Below are positions 16,855 to 26,005 of a stretch of DNA of 64,000 bases, one piece after another. Position numbers and translations under genes: made by a program. The notes beneath the pieces are model-generated. The model did not search any database. It was not told where the DNA came from and saw only the letters and a list, made by a program, of their open reading frames with translations. Origin of the DNA: Streptosporangiaceae bacterium. GTDB taxonomy: Bacteria > Actinomycetota > Actinomycetes > Streptosporangiales > Streptosporangiaceae. Within the stretch, counting starts at the first letter, position 1. Every line of letters starts with the position of its first letter. The stretch lies in contig JASHOI010000006.1 of the NCBI GenBank assembly GCA_030041195.1, positions 1-64,000 on the forward strand, written 5' to 3'.

Positions 16855-18875
16855 CCGCGGCAGCCGCGATTCTGCTGATATGTGCCGCCGCCCTGTGGCT
16901 GGCCGCGGCGGGCCTGGGAACCCTGGCCCGAACCCGGCCGGCGCTGGTGGCCAGCACAGCCGTCTCGGCCCTCGGCGGAACGGCTGCGCTGGTGGGCGGC
17001 GTCCTGGTGGCGCTGCACGGCCACGGTGCCAGCCGGACGATCGGCGCGGGAAACCTGGTTGGCGCGGTCACGCTCCAGCTCAGCCCGCTGTCCGCCGCGT
17101 TCATTGCGCTGCTCGGCGTGGTCGCGCTGGCGATCGGCCTGTACGCACCGCGCTATCACGGTCCCGGCAACGGCTCGGCATTCTTCCTCTGCGCGTACAA
17201 CCTGGCGCTGCTTGCGTCGCTCGGCGTGCTCGTGGCCGACAACGTGATCGTCTTTCTCGTCGCCTGGGAGTCGATGACCGTGTTCAGCTACCTGCTGATC
17301 ATGCGTCACCACCGGCGGCCCGGCGTGATGGCGGGGGCCTTCCTTTTCCTTGCGCTCGGGGAACTCGGGTTCGCGCTGGTCGTCGCGGCATTCGCGATCT
17401 TGTCGGTGAAGACCGGCACGCTGAACCTCACGGTGATGGCCGCGCGCAGCCACACGGTCTCCAGCGCCTGGCGGAGCGGGGTGTTTGTGCTCGCTCTGGC
17501 CGGGTTCGGCTTCAAGGCGGGAGTCGTGCCGCTGCACATCTGGCTGCCCGAGGCCCACCCGGTCGCGCCTGCCGACGGGTCCGGCTTCCTGTCCGGGCTG
17601 ATTATCAAGCTCGGCGTCTACGGGGTGATGCTGTTCGCCTTCCAGTTGCTCGCCCACGGGCCGATGTGGTGGGGCGTGCTCACGACCGTGATCGGTGCCA
17701 CGACCGCGGTGATTGGCGTGCTCTACGCGGTGATCGAGGATGACTTCAAGCGGCTGCTCGCCTTCCACAGCGTGGAGAACATCGGGATCATCGTGACCGC
17801 GACCGGGGCGGCGATGATGTTCCAGGCCGGGCATCAGCCAGCGCTCGGCGCCTACATGCTGGTGGCGGCGCTTTATCACGTCGTCAATCACGGCGTCTAT
17901 AAGACCCTGCTGTTCCTGGAGGCGGGAGTGGTCGAGCACGCCACCGGGACCAGAGATCTCGACCGGCTCGGCGGGCTGGCCCGGCTCATGCCGCGAACCT
18001 CGGTCATCACCCTGATCGGCACGCTCGGGATAGCGGGCCTGCCGCCGCTGAACGGATTCGTCAGCGAATGGCTGATCTTCCAGGGGCTGTTTCAGGGATT
18101 CCGGATCCAGCCGCTGGCCGGGGTGGTGCTCGTGCTGGCCGGCGCCGCGCTGGCGTTGTCTGGCGGGCTCGCGGTGATGGCGTTTGCGCATGCGTACGGG
18201 ATCGGGTTCCTCGGCATGCCGCGCACCCCGGCCGCGGCCCGTGCTCGGGAAACCGGGCAGCCGATGGCCGGGCCCGCCCTGCTCGCGATCGTGTGTATAG
18301 CGCTGAGCGTCGGCGCGCCCGCGGTCCTGATCGCGCTCGGCCAGGTGGCACGGGCCGTGACCACGGTGCAGCTGCGCCCGGTGCTGCTGCCGGGAAAGCT
18401 GACGATCATCCCGGCGCACGTCAACTTCGCCGCGTTCTCGCCCACCTATCTCGCGGTGTGCCTGGTTGCGATGTCAGCCGTCCCGCTGCTGATCTACCTG
18501 GCCGGCCGGAGCAGTGCGCGCTCACGGCCAGTGCCGGTGTGGGACGGGGGCATACTCAATTTCCGGCCGCGCATGCAGTACACCGGCGCCGCGTTCGCCA
18601 ACCCCATCAAGGTCACTTTCGGCAGGCTCTACCAGCTGGAGTTTCATGTCGAGCGTGCATCGGATGACCCGGCAGGCCGGTCCGGCCCGGTACGCTTCGA
18701 CTTTCACGTGCTGCCGCTGTTCCAGCGGTACCTGTACGACCCCGTGGTGGCCACGGTCAGGTGGCTGTCCAGATTTGTGCGGCCGCTGCAGTCCGGCGAC
18801 GTCAACCTCTACCTGCTGTACATCTTCCTCGTTGTCGTAATCGCCTTCGTGATCCACCTGATCCAGAGCTACTGA
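16851..18875 (+). CDS. HyfB-like (NuoL-type) antiporter subunit, complex A
   Basis: 674 residues from GTG 16851. A large Proton_antipo_M-type membrane protein with FLVAWESMTVFSYLL, FGFKAGVVPLHIWLPEAHP, AFHSVENIGIIV and YHVVNHGVYKTLLFL, the channel residues of HyfB/HycC. The C-terminal extension (WDGGILNFRPRMQYT, then a final TM helix after LQSGDVNLYL) is shared with the copies in complexes B and C and matches the HyfB extension. Last gene of the operon; a MutS-like pair with its own riboswitch follows 66 bases on. With HyfC, HyfE and HyfF it could form an Mrp-like ion-translocating module. Confidence 0.9.
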   Translation: MTAAAAILLICAAALWLAAAGLGTLARTRPALVASTAVSALGGTAALVGGVLVALHGHGASRTIGAGNLVGAVTLQLSPLSAAFIALLGVVALAIGLYAPRYHGPGNGSAFFLCAYNLALLASLGVLVADNVIVFLVAWESMTVFSYLLIMRHHRRPGVMAGAFLFLALGELGFALVVAAFAILSVKTGTLNLTVMAARSHTVSSAWRSGVFVLALAGFGFKAGVVPLHIWLPEAHPVAPADGSGFLSGLIIKLGVYGVMLFAFQLLAHGPMWWGVLTTVIGATTAVIGVLYAVIEDDFKRLLAFHSVENIGIIVTATGAAMMFQAGHQPALGAYMLVAALYHVVNHGVYKTLLFLEAGVVEHATGTRDLDRLGGLARLMPRTSVITLIGTLGIAGLPPLNGFVSEWLIFQGLFQGFRIQPLAGVVLVLAGAALALSGGLAVMAFAHAYGIGFLGMPRTPAAARARETGQPMAGPALLAIVCIALSVGAPAVLIALGQVARAVTTVQLRPVLLPGKLTIIPAHVNFAAFSPTYLAVCLVAMSAVPLLIYLAGRSSARSRPVPVWDGGILNFRPRMQYTGAAFANPIKVTFGRLYQLEFHVERASDDPAGRSGPVRFDFHVLPLFQRYLYDPVVATVRWLSRFVRPLQSGDVNLYLLYIFLVVVIAFVIHLIQSY

Positions 18876-18940
18876 GAGTCCGCTGTCCCTGCCGGCGCGG
18901 GCGTTCCCGGTCCATCAGCACGTCAGAGGTAGAATGAGAC

Positions 18941-18990
18941 AGGCGATGAAGCCCGCCCGGAACTGCCGATAACGGCTAACGGCTTCTACC
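18941..18990 (+). promoter_or_regulatory. Fluoride riboswitch with one core change, before MutS-like pair 2
   Basis: Hairpin GGCG/CGCC with loop ATGAAGCC, second stem CTGCCG/CGGC, then TAACGG and CTTCTACC. Loop GAAGCC pairs with GGCTTC. The segment reads TAACGG where canonical copies read TAATGG or TGATGG, so position 41 (T. petrophila numbering) is C, as in the variant class. A TAGAAT -10 box lies at 18930-18935. Confidence 0.88.
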
Positions 18991-19015
18991 GTGCTCGTAC
19001 CGGTGGAGGCTGGCG

Positions 19016-20635
19016 ATGACTGCGCACGTGCCAGAACCCGGCCTGTCCTTGCCAGCCGATGGCGAGCCCGGCGGTGCCGGGGCGGAACTGGAGGACGCCG
19101 CGCCGGGTTTCGAAAGCATCCTGTTCGGGCAGCCAGGGGCGGGCTCAGACATCGGCGGGCTGGTGGAGCCGGAGTTCTTTGCGGACCTGAATCTCGACCA
19201 GTTGCTGCGGTCGCTGACCGCGGGTCGCGGACAGTACGAGCTGGAGCCGTTTTTCTACGCTCCCCTGCATGAGGTCGACGCCGTCCACTATCGGCACGAA
19301 GTGTTGCGCGATCTGGAACGGCGCGAGGTACTCGAGCCGGTCAGCAGGTTTGCGGAGACGATACGGCGGATGCGCCAGTATCTGGTACAGGCAGAGAAGC
19401 TTCACTACCAGCTGCAGAAAGAGGCCTGGTTCCTCGACGCGGCCGCGACCTATTGCCAGGCGGTGCACGCGCTGGCGCAGGAACTGGCAGAGCGCGAGGC
19501 GGCTTCGCGCGGCCTGCGGAGACTGAGCCGATACCTCACCGGGTACGTCGGCTCGCAGCGGTTCACCTCGCTGGCGGCGGACACACAGGCGCTGAAAGAC
19601 GCGCTGGCCGGAATCCGGTATGCCATCCGGATTAACGGGCCGCGCGTCACGGTTAGCCGCTACGAAGGTGAGCCGGATTACAGCGCCGAGGTGGAGGAAA
19701 TCTTCGCGAGGTTCAAGCAAGGAGCGGTGAAGAGCTATCTGGTCCGGCTTCCTGAGCATGCTGAGATGGACCACGTCGAGGCGCAGATCGCCGATCTGGT
19801 GGCGAAGCTGTACCCGGACGTCTCGAAGAGGCTTGCCGATTACTGCGATCGTTACCGTGATTACCTCGACCCGGTGATCGCGCGGTTCGACCGCGAGGTG
19901 CAGTTTTATCTTGCCTACCTGAATCTGATCGGCCGCCTGAAAGATGCTGGCCTGCCGTTTTGCTACCCGCAGGTCTCCGCCCAGTCCAAGCAGATCGCGG
20001 TCGAAGATGCCTTCGATATCGCGTTGGCTGTCAAGCTGGTGCCCGATGACGGCACTGTCGTCACCAACGAATTCCACCTGGAGGGGCCGGAGCGGGTGTT
20101 GGTGGTCAGCGGCCCGAACAATGGCGGCAAGACGACGTTCGCGCGCTCCTTTGGCCAGCTGCACTACCTGGCAAGTCTGGGGCTCCTGGTCCCCGGCCGG
20201 AGCGCGCGTCTGTTGCTGCCCGACCGGGTCTATACCCACTTCGAGAAAGAGGAGGACATCGAGACTCTTCGAGGCAAGTTCGAGGACGAACTCGTCCGGG
20301 TGCACGAGATCCTCGAACTGGCGACGGAGAACAGCGTCATCGTGATGAACGAGAGCTTCAGTTCGACCACGCTGAACGACGCGCTGTTCGTCGGCACCGA
20401 GGTGGTGCGCCGGATCCTCGATCTTGGCTGCCTGGGCGTCTACGTCACGTTCGTTGACGAGATCGCCTCGCTGAGTGAGGCGACCGTAAGTATGGTCAGC
20501 CAGATTGTGGCAGACAACCCAGCCGAACGGACCTTCAAGGTGTTGCGCAAGCCGGCCGACGGACTCGCATATGCCTGGGCAATCGCCGAGAAGTACGGGC
20601 TCACCTACGAGCGCCTGCTGGAACGGATCGAGTGA
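19016..20635 (+). CDS. MutS-like ATPase, subunit A of pair 2
   Basis: 539 residues, ATG 19016 after GGTGGAGG. Closely similar to the A subunits at 6394 and 28127: an N-terminal cap (FESILFGQP), a LNLDQLL segment, and a long helical body without mismatch domain. Walker A GPNNGGKTTFARS lies near residue 365. Walker B VIVMNESF near 440 again carries NE, and the next loop is SSTTLNDA. The end EKYGLTYERL is conserved in all three A subunits. The stop runs directly into the start of subunit B. The three pairs are diverged, not recent duplicates. Confidence 0.88.
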   Translation: MTAHVPEPGLSLPADGEPGGAGAELEDAAPGFESILFGQPGAGSDIGGLVEPEFFADLNLDQLLRSLTAGRGQYELEPFFYAPLHEVDAVHYRHEVLRDLERREVLEPVSRFAETIRRMRQYLVQAEKLHYQLQKEAWFLDAAATYCQAVHALAQELAEREAASRGLRRLSRYLTGYVGSQRFTSLAADTQALKDALAGIRYAIRINGPRVTVSRYEGEPDYSAEVEEIFARFKQGAVKSYLVRLPEHAEMDHVEAQIADLVAKLYPDVSKRLADYCDRYRDYLDPVIARFDREVQFYLAYLNLIGRLKDAGLPFCYPQVSAQSKQIAVEDAFDIALAVKLVPDDGTVVTNEFHLEGPERVLVVSGPNNGGKTTFARSFGQLHYLASLGLLVPGRSARLLLPDRVYTHFEKEEDIETLRGKFEDELVRVHEILELATENSVIVMNESFSSTTLNDALFVGTEVVRRILDLGCLGVYVTFVDEIASLSEATVSMVSQIVADNPAERTFKVLRKPADGLAYAWAIAEKYGLTYERLLERIE

Positions 20636-22266
20636 TGAAGGTCTTTTTGTTGCACAGAGACCGCGATTTCTCCGTCAAGCCGGAGCTGCGGGACGCGATC
20701 TTCGACGCGATGGTGAGCGGCGACTTGTTCGCGATCACGAACGCCAGACGGAACCTGAAGCGCAGGCAGGATTCCGACACAGCGCTGGCGCCGAGAGGAA
20801 ACGATGCGGTGCTGACGCAAGACCTGGAGCTCGGCACGCTCTGGAAGGCAATGGCAGCGGGCGACGAGTTCGTTTTCGAGATGGCCAAAAGAGCGGTCCT
20901 TTCGCCTCTGTCTGACCCAGACGCAATCACCTACCGGCAACACGTGCTCGCGGACTGTATCGAGCACCCCCAGGTCGTTCGCCAGCTCTACCAGCTAGCC
21001 GTCGACGGGCTGGAGAATGAGCGCAAAGTCGGTGGCCTTTGGCCCGCCGCAGGCCCAGACCGTATCCTCCATCGCTCGGTGCAGGTTCTGGAACTCCACG
21101 TCGATGTGCTGAAACGACTGCAAGACATCGCTCGTGAGCAGGCGGCGAATTTCCGGTCGGAAGGCTTCACGCGCTTCTTCGCGATGCTCAGGGACGAGCT
21201 GGCCGACGACTATCTGCAGCAGGTCGGCCACCATCTGCGCGAGCTGGAGTTCAAGCGCGGCGTTTTTGAGAGTGCGGAACTCAGTGCTGGCTTCAAGGGC
21301 AGCCGCTACATGGTCCGGACACCCCGCGAGCAGCACTGGACCGAGCGGCTGCCGTTCGGCAACCGATCGGGGAGCTACAGCTTCACAATCCCTGCCCGCG
21401 ACGAGAGCGGTTTCCAGGCGCTGGAGGAGATCCGGGGGAAAGGTATCAACCGCGTTGCGAACACGGTCGCACAATCGGCAGATCACGTCAGAAGCTTCTT
21501 CAGCGTGCTGCGCCTTGAGCTCTCCTTCTACCTGGGCTGCCTCAACCTGCACGACGAGCTCGCCGCAAAGCAGGAACCGATCTGCTTCCCAGAGCCGCTC
21601 GCTGCCGGCCAGCTCACCCTCACCGCGGAAGCGGTCTATGACGTCTCCCTGACGTTCCATCTCGAAACCCCGGTTGTCGGCAACGAGGTGAACGCCGATG
21701 GCAAGTCGCTGATAATGATCACCGGTGCCAACCAGGGCGGCAAGTCCACTCTGCTCCGCAGTATCGGACTTGCCTACCTGATGATGCAGGCGGGCATGTT
21801 CGTCGGCGCCCGGTCGTTCCGCGCCAGCGTCTGTAATGGCGTTTTCACTCACTACAAACGCGAAGAGGACACCGCGATGGAAAGCGGGAAGCTCGACGAG
21901 GAACTGAGCAGAATGAGTAAGATCGCCGGGCAGATCACACCCCACTCGGTTCTGCTGTGCAACGAATCGTTCGCCTCGACCAACGAGCGTGAAGGCTCGG
22001 AGATCGCCCGGCAGGTCGTGAGGGCCATGCTCCGCAAGCAGATCAGGGTTTTCTTTGTCACCCACATGTACGACCTTGCGCACAGCTTCTACGCGCAACA
22101 CCTCGGCAACGCCCTTTTCCTGCGGGCCGAGCGGCAACCAGACGGGCGTCGGACCTTCAAACTGGTCGAGGGCGAGCCGCTGCCGACCAGCTACGGCAAG
22201 GACTCTTATTACCGCATCTTCGGCACTGCCGAACCGGCATCGGCCGCCACCGGGACAGGACCGTGA
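20635..22266 (+). CDS. MutS-like ATPase, subunit B of pair 2
   Basis: 543 residues from ATG 20635; a GTG codon immediately upstream also fits, but the other B subunits begin at the MKxxLL position. Compared with pairs 1 and 3 this copy has an insertion of about 30 residues after the first strand (LRDAIFDAMVSGDLFAI, then a KRRQDSD loop). Walker A GANQGGKSTLLRS near residue 363, Walker B VLLCNESF near 438, then ASTNEREGSEIA. A THMYDLAHSFY segment follows in the switch position. Probably partners the upstream A subunit. Confidence 0.88.
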   Translation: MKVFLLHRDRDFSVKPELRDAIFDAMVSGDLFAITNARRNLKRRQDSDTALAPRGNDAVLTQDLELGTLWKAMAAGDEFVFEMAKRAVLSPLSDPDAITYRQHVLADCIEHPQVVRQLYQLAVDGLENERKVGGLWPAAGPDRILHRSVQVLELHVDVLKRLQDIAREQAANFRSEGFTRFFAMLRDELADDYLQQVGHHLRELEFKRGVFESAELSAGFKGSRYMVRTPREQHWTERLPFGNRSGSYSFTIPARDESGFQALEEIRGKGINRVANTVAQSADHVRSFFSVLRLELSFYLGCLNLHDELAAKQEPICFPEPLAAGQLTLTAEAVYDVSLTFHLETPVVGNEVNADGKSLIMITGANQGGKSTLLRSIGLAYLMMQAGMFVGARSFRASVCNGVFTHYKREEDTAMESGKLDEELSRMSKIAGQITPHSVLLCNESFASTNEREGSEIARQVVRAMLRKQIRVFFVTHMYDLAHSFYAQHLGNALFLRAERQPDGRRTFKLVEGEPLPTSYGKDSYYRIFGTAEPASAATGTGP

Positions 22267-22282
22267 AATCCGCGACGGCTCC

Positions 22283-22741
22283 TTACCGGTCAGGCGGCGC
22301 GTTTTGCTCGACCCACTGCCGGAAGCCGGGATGCAGCCGCAGGCCCCTCATCTGGTCAAGCGTGAACCATCCAGTCGCGTCGGTCTCCCTCGCGGCGTAG
22401 GCGGGGAACGGCTCGCCGACATCGGCTCGCACGATGTGGAACGTCCAGCCGCCGCCGCAGTCCTGCACGTCAACCCCGGTGACCCGGTATGGCGGCAGCG
22501 GCCAGATCTCCTCAGCCGCCTCGCGGCGGGCCGCCGCCTCCACCGGCTCGCCGTCATGTATGGCGCCGCCCGGGATGCCCCACGTGCCGCCCTCATCGAC
22601 CCAGCGGGACCGCTCGGCCAGCAGGTACACCGGTTCTCCCCGCCGGGGCAGGTAACGCAGCAGCAGGCCAGCACCGCCGTTGGCACCCCAGTGGACGTGT
22701 CCCTGGCTGCAGAACGTCCAGCGGTCCGAGCTGGATGGCAT
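22283..22741 (-). CDS. Nudix hydrolase
   Basis: 152 residues from ATG 22741, with GGAGTG seven bases upstream; a GTG at 22750 is less well placed. The Nudix box is visible as GGAIHDGEPVEAAARREAAEE near residues 60-80, ending in AAEEI where the canonical REUXEE helix lies, preceded by WGIP. The N-terminus (SDRWTFCSQGHVHWGANG) resembles Nudix proteins with a short zinc-like leader. Substrate cannot be told. It is convergent with the end of MutS-like pair 2 and divergent from the zinc-ribbon protein; no riboswitch is visible on its own strand. Confidence 0.85.
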   Translation of the reverse strand: MPSSSDRWTFCSQGHVHWGANGGAGLLLRYLPRRGEPVYLLAERSRWVDEGGTWGIPGGAIHDGEPVEAAARREAAEEIWPLPPYRVTGVDVQDCGGGWTFHIVRADVGEPFPAYAARETDATGWFTLDQMRGLRLHPGFRQWVEQNAPPDR

Positions 22742-22852
22742 GAGCGGCACTCCTGCGCTGTGGCGACGGATCTCCAGGTTCTGGCAAGCAAATCAGCCAC
22801 TGCCGGGATCTCCAAGCGAACCATCTCTGCACCACCTATCGTGGACCCGTTC

Positions 22853-22904
22853 GCCGTGATGAGGCCCGCGTGTGCCGGCGCGCCCGGTTGATGGCTTCTG
22901 CCCT
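22853..22904 (+). promoter_or_regulatory. Fluoride riboswitch before the zinc-ribbon repeat protein
   Basis: Hairpin CGTG/CGCG (one G-T pair) with loop ATGAGGCC, second stem CCGG/CCGG, then TTGATGG and CTTCTGCC. Loop GAGGCC pairs with GGCTTC through one wobble. The gene starts 26 bases further. Confidence 0.85.
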
Positions 22905-22930
22905 GCCACCTAGGGACCTGGAGCCGCATC

Positions 22931-24193
22931 ATGCCCAGCGCCGCCCCCCTCCCGGCCGGCCCGTCACACCTCGCCCTGTTCGGTGCCGAAGACCTGCTGC
23001 GGCCGGACGGCTGCCCGGTGTGCTGCTACGTCGCCGAGGCGGGTGACCGGTTCCTCGGCTGGTTCGCGCTCGAAGGCCACGCTGACGCGGACATGATCAC
23101 CCGACTATGCGGCTCGCTCGGCTTCTGCCCGGTGCATACCAGGGGCATGCTCGTTCAACCTGGCGCCGCGGGCCGGATGACGGCCGTTTACACGTATCTG
23201 CTCCGGACGGCAGCCCGCTATGTGGCCGAGGGAACGTCCCCGTCCGGTTCCTGTCTGCCCTGTGCCCGCGACGCCGAGGCGAGCGATCGGGCGCTGGAGA
23301 CGTTGCTGACTGGCCTGCGGGAAGCGGATCTCCGCGACCGGTACCGCGACAGCCACGGCCTTTGCCTGCCGCACCTGCGCGCCGCGGTGCCGCACGCAGG
23401 GAACAGACTGGCTATCTGGCTGGCTGGGGACATGCGCTCCCGACTGGCCGCCGGACCGCCGAGTCTCGCGCTACTCGCCGGGGACCGCGACCCGGACGCG
23501 GACGTCCGCGCCCGGCTGCGCGCCTCGCTCCCCGTAGCCTCGCCCGCTGCGCTGGAAGGCGATGTCTGCGCGGCCTGCCGCGCGACGAGCCTGCGTGAAC
23601 GAGACGCGATCGACCACTTGGCGGCCGCGACCGGGCCACCGCCGTGCTTGTGCCCGGCACACCTGCGCGACGCGTGCGCCAACCCCGCTGCGGCAACGCT
23701 GCTCGCTCGTCAGAACGAACGTGCCGAGGCGTGGCTGGCAAGCCCGTCGGCGGGCTCTGGCGGCGCTTTCCGGAGGCTGGCCGTCCGGCGTCACCGGCCA
23801 CACGGCGATGAGGGGCGGGACCGCTGCCCGGGGTGCCTGGCCTCCGGCCCCACGGCCTGGGCGCCGGGTGCTCGGCACGCGGTGAGCAGGCCAGGGCAGC
23901 AACCCGTGCTTTGCTTGCGGCACGTGCTGGCGCTGCGACGCAGCGACCCGCCGACCGCCGCCCCCTTTGTGCTGGTCGCTGCCCGCCGCACGGATTCCGT
24001 GCTGCGAGAGCTCGAGGAATCGTTCCGGAAGCGGGCCTGGGCGCACCGGGATGAGCCGCGGGGCCGGGAAATGACCGCCTGGCAGCGTGCGGCGGCCTTC
24101 GTCGACGGCCGGGTGTACGGCGGCGGGCCGCCCGTCCCGCTCAGCCAATTCCGTAATCCCGGAGCTTGGCAGGGGTACGGGCCGCTCGGCTAA
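22931..24193 (+). CDS. Protein of four CxxC...CxxH zinc-ribbon-like repeats
   Basis: 420 residues from ATG 22931. Four modules can be read: CPVC (C28, C31) with GFCPVH; CLPC with GLCLPH; CAAC with CLCPAH; and CPGC with VLCLRH. Each pairs a CxxC with a CxxH about 30-60 residues later, a plausible zinc site. The same module occurs twice at the C-terminus of the dynamin-like GTPases at 9608-12028 and 52540-54975, including the FCP(L/V)H and LCLRH wording. There is no GTPase domain here and no membrane segment. I infer an adaptor or partner of the dynamins; a DUF6062-like family is the closest general description I can offer. Confidence 0.8.
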   Translation: MPSAAPLPAGPSHLALFGAEDLLRPDGCPVCCYVAEAGDRFLGWFALEGHADADMITRLCGSLGFCPVHTRGMLVQPGAAGRMTAVYTYLLRTAARYVAEGTSPSGSCLPCARDAEASDRALETLLTGLREADLRDRYRDSHGLCLPHLRAAVPHAGNRLAIWLAGDMRSRLAAGPPSLALLAGDRDPDADVRARLRASLPVASPAALEGDVCAACRATSLRERDAIDHLAAATGPPPCLCPAHLRDACANPAAATLLARQNERAEAWLASPSAGSGGAFRRLAVRRHRPHGDEGRDRCPGCLASGPTAWAPGARHAVSRPGQQPVLCLRHVLALRRSDPPTAAPFVLVAARRTDSVLRELEESFRKRAWAHRDEPRGREMTAWQRAAAFVDGRVYGGGPPVPLSQFRNPGAWQGYGPLG

Positions 24194-24202
24194 CAGCCAG
24201 CG

Positions 24203-24646
24203 TCATCTGGCTGATGCTTCGAGCAGCGCTCCGCAGAGGTCCAGTATGTCGAGCATGCCCACTAGCCTGCCGTTATCGCCGACGACGGGCAGGTGCCGGA
24301 AATGCCCGGCAATCATGGCTCTGACTGCTTCGCGCAAGTTCGTCCCGGCTCTCACCACGGTCGGGTTGCTGGTCATCAAAGCAAGTATCCGGATGTCGTT
24401 GAGGTCCTTGTGCTCGGCCACTGCATGAACGATGTCCGTGTCTGTGATGAGGCCGACCGGTCTTCTGGACTCTTGGTCATCTATCACCACCAGAGCGGTC
24501 ACGCCCGCGTGCTTCATCAGATAGGCGGCCGCGGCCATGTGGTCATTCGGGTCGGCCACCGTGAGTGCGGGCCGCATCGCCTCCCCGGCGGTCGTGGGCA
24601 CGCGGATCGACCCAGCGGACGTCTCCTGCTTCGCAGCCTCCGTCAT
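24203..24646 (-). CDS. Two-CBS-domain protein
   Basis: 147 residues, ATG 24646 after GGAGTGGATC. Two CBS repeats are clear: AGEAMRPALTVADP...GVTALVVIDDQ...VGLITDTDIVHAV, then ALMTSNPTVVRAGTNLREAVRAM...HLPVVGDNGRLVGMLDILDL. CBS pairs bind adenosine nucleotides and usually sense energy state. Stand-alone CBS proteins of this size are common in actinobacteria. It is convergent with the preceding zinc-ribbon protein, and no riboswitch is visible upstream. Confidence 0.88.
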   Translation of the reverse strand: MTEAAKQETSAGSIRVPTTAGEAMRPALTVADPNDHMAAAAYLMKHAGVTALVVIDDQESRRPVGLITDTDIVHAVAEHKDLNDIRILALMTSNPTVVRAGTNLREAVRAMIAGHFRHLPVVGDNGRLVGMLDILDLCGALLEASAR

Positions 24647-24709
24647 GATCCACTCCGTTCTTTGCGGTTCGCCGACGTCCCAGCCCTGATCTTGATCACC
24701 TAGCGGCAG

Positions 24710-25660
24710 TCACCCGCGAGTATCAGCCCGCGTGTCGGCCAGTGCGGGATACCGAGGGCTGGTGAGAGCCGGGTAATAGTCCGCCGCCGCAAGCTGCCCC
24801 GCAGAGAAGAACAACGCCCAGGCACTGCCCTTCCTGGCGCGTACGTCGCCTAGAGCCAGGCTGCCCTCGTCCGCCAGATCGGTGATCAAGTGCCTGATCA
24901 CTGTGGCGGGCGCGCACACGGCCGCGATCGGCCCCGCCCCGGCCAGCTCTTGTATTCGGGCCAGCCCATCCCGGGGACGCAAAGCATATGGCTCCTCCGC
25001 GACCGACGGTTCGGGCTCGACGGGCAGCTGGAGATCTTCCCCGAGCGGGGTCATCGTTGCCATGAACCTCAGCTGCGGCGCGGCAAGCAGCCGGGATGGC
25101 ATGAAGGCTGGCAACGCCAGCCGCAAGGCCTCAGCCTGTTCGCGCCCACGAGTGGTTAGCGGGCGGTCAAAGTCACGCCCCGCCCAGCGCCGCACGGGTA
25201 CCGCGTGACCGTTGCGTACCAGCAGCACAGCCGCGATACCGGCGGAGCGCGTCTCCAGCGCCTCCAGGGCATCGAGCGCGTACGTGTCGTTGTGGTGGTC
25301 TAGCCGAGGCCGGGCTTCGGCGAGCGGCAGCCAGGCGATCGAGTCCACTTCCTGCGTCGGGGCAAACCGGTCAGATGAACCCTGCATTGCCCAGTACTCG
25401 ACGGCCTTCGGGCCGTGGGCCGTGCCGTAATGCCCGACGTCCAGCCGCCGGCCCGCTATTGGCCGGATTCCGGTTTCCTCCAATACCTCTCGGCAGGCGG
25501 CTGCCAGCGGATGCTCGCCTGACCGCAATTTTCCCTTCGGCAACGACCAATCGCCATACCGTGGCCGATGCACCAGGGCCACCTCAATGACACCAGTCTC
25601 CTGGCGTCGCCACAGCACCCCGCCGGCGGCCCGGATCATATGGACAGCTTTCTCGGGCAT
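24710..25660 (-). CDS. Nudix hydrolase fused to a degenerate histidine-phosphatase domain (MutT1-like)
   Basis: 316 residues from ATG 25660 (GGGGAG upstream). Residues about 8-135 are a Nudix domain with WSLPKGKLRSGEHPLAAACREVLEETG split across the standard box. Residues about 145-310 look like the SixA/phosphoglycerate-mutase-type domain found in mycobacterial MutT1: LLVRNGHAVPVRRW, then RPLTTRGREQAEAL. The catalytic RHG/RHA of that family reads RNG here, so the phosphohistidine is lost and the second domain is probably not a phosphatase. Likely substrates of the Nudix domain are 8-oxo-dGTP, diadenosine polyphosphates or similar; unproven. Confidence 0.87.
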   Translation of the reverse strand: MPEKAVHMIRAAGGVLWRRQETGVIEVALVHRPRYGDWSLPKGKLRSGEHPLAAACREVLEETGIRPIAGRRLDVGHYGTAHGPKAVEYWAMQGSSDRFAPTQEVDSIAWLPLAEARPRLDHHNDTYALDALEALETRSAGIAAVLLVRNGHAVPVRRWAGRDFDRPLTTRGREQAEALRLALPAFMPSRLLAAPQLRFMATMTPLGEDLQLPVEPEPSVAEEPYALRPRDGLARIQELAGAGPIAAVCAPATVIRHLITDLADEGSLALGDVRARKGSAWALFFSAGQLAAADYYPALTSPRYPALADTRADTRG

Positions 25661-26005
25661 TGGCGATCATCTCCCCGCATGAAGGCTGCGGCCGAAACCG
25701 TGCAGGATCAGATCAGCTGAAAACCAATTGCCCGCAGAGGGCCCGGCCCGGTGCCCTATGGCTTGCTGAAGCCGACCCGCGTGGGCAAACGCTGCAAATC
25801 TGCAGCACCAAGCACGAAATCGGACCGACATACCGGTCCTCCTCCCCGATCAGGGAAGCAGGACCCATCGGCCATCTGGCAAAGACGCCACGCCGTCGCC
25901 TGCAGCGCGCATCAGCGGGATCCACCGCCACGTGGCACACGGCCACACACCAAGAATAGTCCCAGGCCGAGGCCACAGCCAGTATGGTGCCCGGGCCCTG
26001 TGCCG
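25661..26005. other. Intergenic region without recognised content
   Basis: About 345 bases between the Nudix fusion and the VIT-like membrane gene, both on the minus strand. No riboswitch-like hairpin pair, convincing ORF or tandem repeat is seen. It must hold the promoter of the Nudix fusion near 25700. Confidence 0.5.

Noticed and set aside
16761..18419. 552-codon minus-strand ORF opposite HyfB of complex A
   Set aside because: Composition of repeated Arg, Gln, His and Gly; shadow of a membrane-protein gene with proper motifs.
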